The position numbers and the translations under genes were made by a program. The notes under the pieces were generated by a model that was not told the DNA's origin, did not search any database, and was given only the letters and a program-made list of their open reading frames with translations. Source: Calothrix sp. MO_192.B10 (GTDB taxonomy: Bacteria > Cyanobacteriota > Cyanobacteriia > Cyanobacteriales > Nostocaceae). From it: 34,937 nt of DNA. This document shows positions 32,273-34,937 of this stretch, piece after piece (the stretch's first letter is position 1; every line of letters begins with the position of its first letter). The stretch lies in assembly GCA_030065055.1 (NCBI GenBank), contig JASJDS010000023.1, forward strand, positions 1 to 34,937, read 5' to 3'.

Positions 32273-33097
32273 TTAGTTGATTTCTCTCAAAAGCATCTCA
32301 GCAATGCTGTAAGAACGTCTGATTTGAGCAGTAACTTTTTGTCCCGATCGCAATGCCATGTATTCTTGTTCGTTCATGGGATAGTTATGTTCTAAAGCCA
32401 CTTCTACTTGATAAAAGAAACTATTCTTAGTATCTGAGCCACTATCCGGAAAAATAGATTTTATTTTTCCATCAATAATCATTGATTTTGTCAGTTGATA
32501 ATTGTCAACTTTGATTTTTAGAGGCATTTCTTCTTGAAAAAAAAGAGCTTCTTCTTGAGATAATTTAGTTTGTAGCAGAATATGGGGTTCAATAAAATTG
32601 ACCAAGTTCATTTGCTGATTTTCTGGGGTTTTAAGGCTCACAGAATTGTCTTCGAGCACTTCTGGGTATTTTGCAGAGTCTATTGAGGATAAGATTGTCC
32701 CTCGAATACGAGCAACTTCCACAATTCTTCCTTGCCATACCCAAATCATCAATGTAGTTAGAAAAAATGTACTGGTTAACAAAACAAGATAAACCAGGAT
32801 TGAAGGTCGTTGGTTTAGCAACATCTGCAATGATTCAGAGCAACTATCTCGACCTTTTGGTACTTGCTGTTGGGTTGTAGAGTTTCCAGTTTTGGTGTTA
32901 GTCCCAATTGCCCCACAAATTGAGACTTTTTTTGGAGGCGGATTATCCCAAAGATGAGCTTTATGGTTTCTCATCCTTGAGCTTCCCGATTTATTATGAG
33001 TTCCGACTGCATGATACCTGATGATTCTTTCCATGAGCTGATAAATAAACGGCAACCAGACTTGTAGCAAATAAGTCTGTTTACTACCCAAGTGCAA
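32273..33097 (-). CDS. HlyD-like membrane-fusion-type protein next to hetP
   Basis: 274 residues (starts at 33097 or at Met22, position 33034). One transmembrane helix at ~98-121 (SILVYLVLLTSTFFLTTLMI). After it come IVEVARIRGTI, a HlyD-like linker (cf. …V-A-R-A-x-G-T-I/V), and a C-terminal beta-domain ending FYQVEVALEHNYPMNEQEYM plus ALRSGQKVTAQI with RSYSIAEMLLREI, which resembles HlyD/adaptor C-termini (…L-x-x-G-M-x-V-x-A-x-I-x-x-x-x-R-S-I-x-E-x-L-L). The long alpha-hairpin and lipoyl halves of typical HlyD proteins are missing, so it is a minimal form. An ABC exporter partner (HetC-like) would be expected but is not in the window. The N-terminal ~95 residues are basic and probably cytoplasmic. 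Confidence 0.65.
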   Translation of the reverse strand: MHLGSKQTYLLQVWLPFIYQLMERIIRYHAVGTHNKSGSSRMRNHKAHLWDNPPPKKVSICGAIGTNTKTGNSTTQQQVPKGRDSCSESLQMLLNQRPSILVYLVLLTSTFFLTTLMIWVWQGRIVEVARIRGTILSSIDSAKYPEVLEDNSVSLKTPENQQMNLVNFIEPHILLQTKLSQEEALFFQEEMPLKIKVDNYQLTKSMIIDGKIKSIFPDSGSDTKNSFFYQVEVALEHNYPMNEQEYMALRSGQKVTAQIRRSYSIAEMLLREIN

Positions 33098-34308
33098 TTA
33101 TCTAGATGCTTTCCATAGTCTTATTCAGCAACAAATACTGAATATATCTATAGGTGGGTTCTATTTTTGCAAAGGTAGTGCCCTAGGCGAAAATTTACCT
33201 TATATCATGTCATATAAATGACACAACAAAGTCTCCGGTTGGCTCTTGATAGATGCAGTTCTACCCTCTAAAAATCTTTTCAACTCCTCAATCAAATTAG
33301 TTGTAGCCCCGATAAAATAGTCACTTCATATACTATTTTTTTTAGGAGTTGATCGTCTTGACAGGTCAGAAAGTGATTCCTTACCTATCTATTATAGCTT
33401 TTGTTGCAACACTACTTTTTTATTAATTGTCACTTGATAATCTTATCATTTTTTAGAAGGAATTGCGTATTGATTTTGATATTTTTATTTTTCTTGACAT
33501 GATTTTTTGGGTCGTACTTAAGTAAGGTTACATAGGGGGTGACACCCCCTATGTAAAAACGAAAATAAACATTTTTTAGTTAATAGCTTCATAGTAATTT
33601 CTGTCATTTAATAATATTATTTGTCAGGTTTTGAGTAAGATTAGAGGAAGATGACCAATATTAAGATAAAAGCTCTAGATGATAAATATTATTGGGGTAG
33701 AGGCATCTCATACTGTTTGAGAATGGCACTCCAATACTGTATGGGCAGAATATTTACTGCTGGTGTAGTTAAAGGATAGAGATATATTGCAAATATTTGA
33801 TTTCCTGCATTGAAATTGAAAGTACAATGCAGGATACTTAATTGAGAGTTATGACCATTATATGATGCAATCTGTCAAGTTATAATATTGATATCTCTGT
33901 ATTCCTGTTAAGATTCATTCAAGAGATTTTAAAGTTACGGTAAATTTCATCTATAGCTAAAGGTACGTGGGATATCTGATTGCAAATCAAACCAATAATA
34001 TAAACTAATGCACGTTGGGATCTGATTCTGATTAATTAATAGTTATTTTAGATTTTGAGAAAAAATTGATAAGTCTAACAAGAGCGCGAATCATATATTT
34101 TTACTCAGTTGGATGCAGCAAGTTATATGGACAGATTACAGGTTGTATTTTTATCCTCCTGTAATGCTTTTGATCCATTATCTGCCCTTAAAATCTGTAT
34201 TCAATGTCACTAAAATCACGAAAATGAGATTGAGTTATCCCTCTCTTAACAGGAGTTGAACATTTTTGAGGACAAAATAAGCCTCAAATCCTTGTAGGGT
34301 AAGGGAAA
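33098..34308. other. 1.2-kb non-coding, AT-rich region upstream of the HlyD-hetP genes
   Basis: No open frame of note on either strand. It holds the 29-bp palindrome at 33528-33556 and a 10-bp perfect stem TCCTGCATTG/CAATGCAGGA with a 12-nt loop (33803-33834). Long non-coding leaders are known upstream of heterocyst regulators, so this may be a promoter region or contain small RNAs; nothing further can be supported. Confidence 0.55.
33528..33556. promoter_or_regulatory. Perfect 29-bp palindrome, candidate HetR-binding site
   Basis: TTACATAGGGGGTG (33528-33541), a central A, and CACCCCCTATGTAA (33543-33556): a perfect 14-bp inverted repeat. Its core GGGGTGACACCCC matches GGGGT-N3-ACCCC of the Anabaena hetP HetR site GAGGGGTCTAACCCCTC. 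It lies 431 bp upstream of the HlyD-like gene and about 1.35 kb upstream of hetP. With only one central base and no T-run it is more likely an operator than a terminator. Confidence 0.6.
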
Positions 34309-34405
34309 TATAGCACTACGCAGGGTTCGGACATCATGTTTTGCCCAAAGGGAAAGGGGAAAGGGAAAAGGGAAAAACGTCCTAAGCCAAAAACGTAGTG
34401 CTATA
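34309..34405. repeat. MITE-like element with TATAGCACTACG ends, copy 2
   Basis: TATAGCACTACG (34309-34320) and inverted CGTAGTGCTATA (34394-34405). It is 97 bp long against 106 bp for copy 1, with a G/A-rich interior (GGGAAAGGGGAAAGGGAAAA) and the shared GTCCTAAGC. Confidence 0.75.
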
Positions 34406-34587
34406 CACCACACATTAGTTATGAAAGGTAGAAGAAGGAACCGCATTAGCGTGCCTCTTACAGAGGAACTACGTTAACGCGAAGCGTGTGCTTTGCACTC
34501 AGCCATGCCCATAGGGCTTTAGGCGCAAAGTACGCAAAGGAAGAGAAGGAGAGGATAAGCATATGCGGGCCGGAAAGCCCGCTTTCT

Positions 34588-34714
34588 GGAAACGTCAGGA
34601 ACTATAGATCCCCGACTTCTTTAATGGAAACGTCAGGAACTATAGATCCCCGACTTCTTTAATGGAAACGTCAGGAACTATAGATCCCCGACTTCTTTAA
34701 GAAGTCGGGGATCT
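34588..34714 (+). repeat. Three tandem 38-bp repeats plus hairpin
   Basis: GGAAACGTCAGGAACTATAG…TTCTTTAAT occurs three times (34588-34625, 34626-34663, 34664-34700) almost identically. The last copy ends in a 15-bp stem, AGATCCCCGACTTCT, pairing with GAAGTCGGGGATCT through a TTA loop (34682-34714). GATCCCCGACTTCTT/AAGAAGTCGGGGATC palindromes are common in Nostocales. Confidence 0.85.
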
Positions 34715-34803
34715 AAACACCGCGACTTGTCAAAATCAACTAATTCAAATAATGTTTACGACGCATACATGATTCGTCAGGGCACGGCATCTACAATGTT
34801 TTG

Positions 34804-34937
34804 ACCGAACAAGGCAAAAGTAAAAAGTAAAAAGGCAAAAGTAAAGAAAAAGAAAAATGGTCACCAAGCCCCTAAATTTATTTATGGAACGAAGTAAAAA
34901 CATTTGTTTCGATACAGGTAGTGCAAGAAACAATACG
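34804..34937 (-). repeat. Copy D (truncated, inverted) of the ~210-bp repeat
   Basis: Inverted relative to copy A; it begins with ACCGAACAAGGCAAAAGTAA and runs to the window end, where it stops in …CAATACG, one base short of the position at which copy A begins. Confidence 0.85.

Noticed and set aside
33528-33556. Palindrome as a rho-independent terminator
   Set aside because: Only one central base for a loop and just a short A-run on one side; no gene ends nearby. An operator is more plausible.
34588-34700. CRISPR-like regularly repeated sequence
   Set aside because: The three 38-bp units are contiguous with no spacers, and no cas gene is present; the unit contains a common cyanobacterial palindrome half.

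Overview
The window comes from a filamentous, probably heterocyst-forming cyanobacterium (Nostocales). The evidence is a HetP-family gene at 31711-32181, a tandem-GAF adenylate cyclase of the Anabaena CyaB1/CyaB2 type, a four-ACT-domain aspartate kinase, many GCGATCGC (HIP1) sites, and heptanucleotide tandem repeats (STRRs) such as AACTAAC and TTTTGAC. Housekeeping and signalling genes alternate with decayed accessory DNA rich in short repeats. Everything here was read by eye; no database search was run.

Left part (1-6221): a copy of a ~210-bp repeat truncates a ParB-like gene. It is followed by a GNAT acetyltransferase, an alkaline-phosphatase-superfamily hydrolase, 740 bp of stacked repeats, the cyclase gene, and a tRNA-Thr(TGT) with a clear promoter. 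Island 1 (6637-9714) is AT-rich, lacks HIP1 sites and follows the tRNA. It holds a tightly coupled three-gene operon (TIGR04255-like protein, unrecognised protein, HEPN-domain protein). Convergent to it is a pair made of a Panacea/SocA-like antitoxin and a PemK/MazF-like toxin. This is my best candidate for an undescribed defence or toxin-antitoxin-type system.

Middle (10008-16134): a zinc-less MDR oxidoreductase, then island 2. Island 2 has an AAA/ABC-type ATPase gene directly followed by a PIN-like gene that has lost its 3' end; the missing end lies 2.7 kb away next to a 144-bp duplicated segment. Between and beside these lie a DUF3592-like gene, a matrixin-like metalloprotease, a decayed gene, a toxin fragment and several palindromic repeats. 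From 16154 to 25307 come a GH116 glucosidase, aspartate kinase, a HExxH protein and a hybrid histidine kinase.

Right part (25308-34937): two inverted copies of the ~210-bp repeat flank a DUF6174-like secreted protein. Next are a small outer-membrane barrel protein, a Uma2 endonuclease gene broken by a 39-bp STRR-type insertion, a membrane protein, and a HigBA-type module with two matching operator palindromes (its HigA is fused to an ImmA/IrrE metallopeptidase). Last come hetP and a HlyD-like gene, with a perfect 29-bp palindrome upstream whose core matches the HetR site known from hetP. The final 1.8 kb is non-coding and repeat-rich. Both window ends stop at almost the same base inside the ~210-bp repeat, as expected if the window is a contig broken at that repeat.
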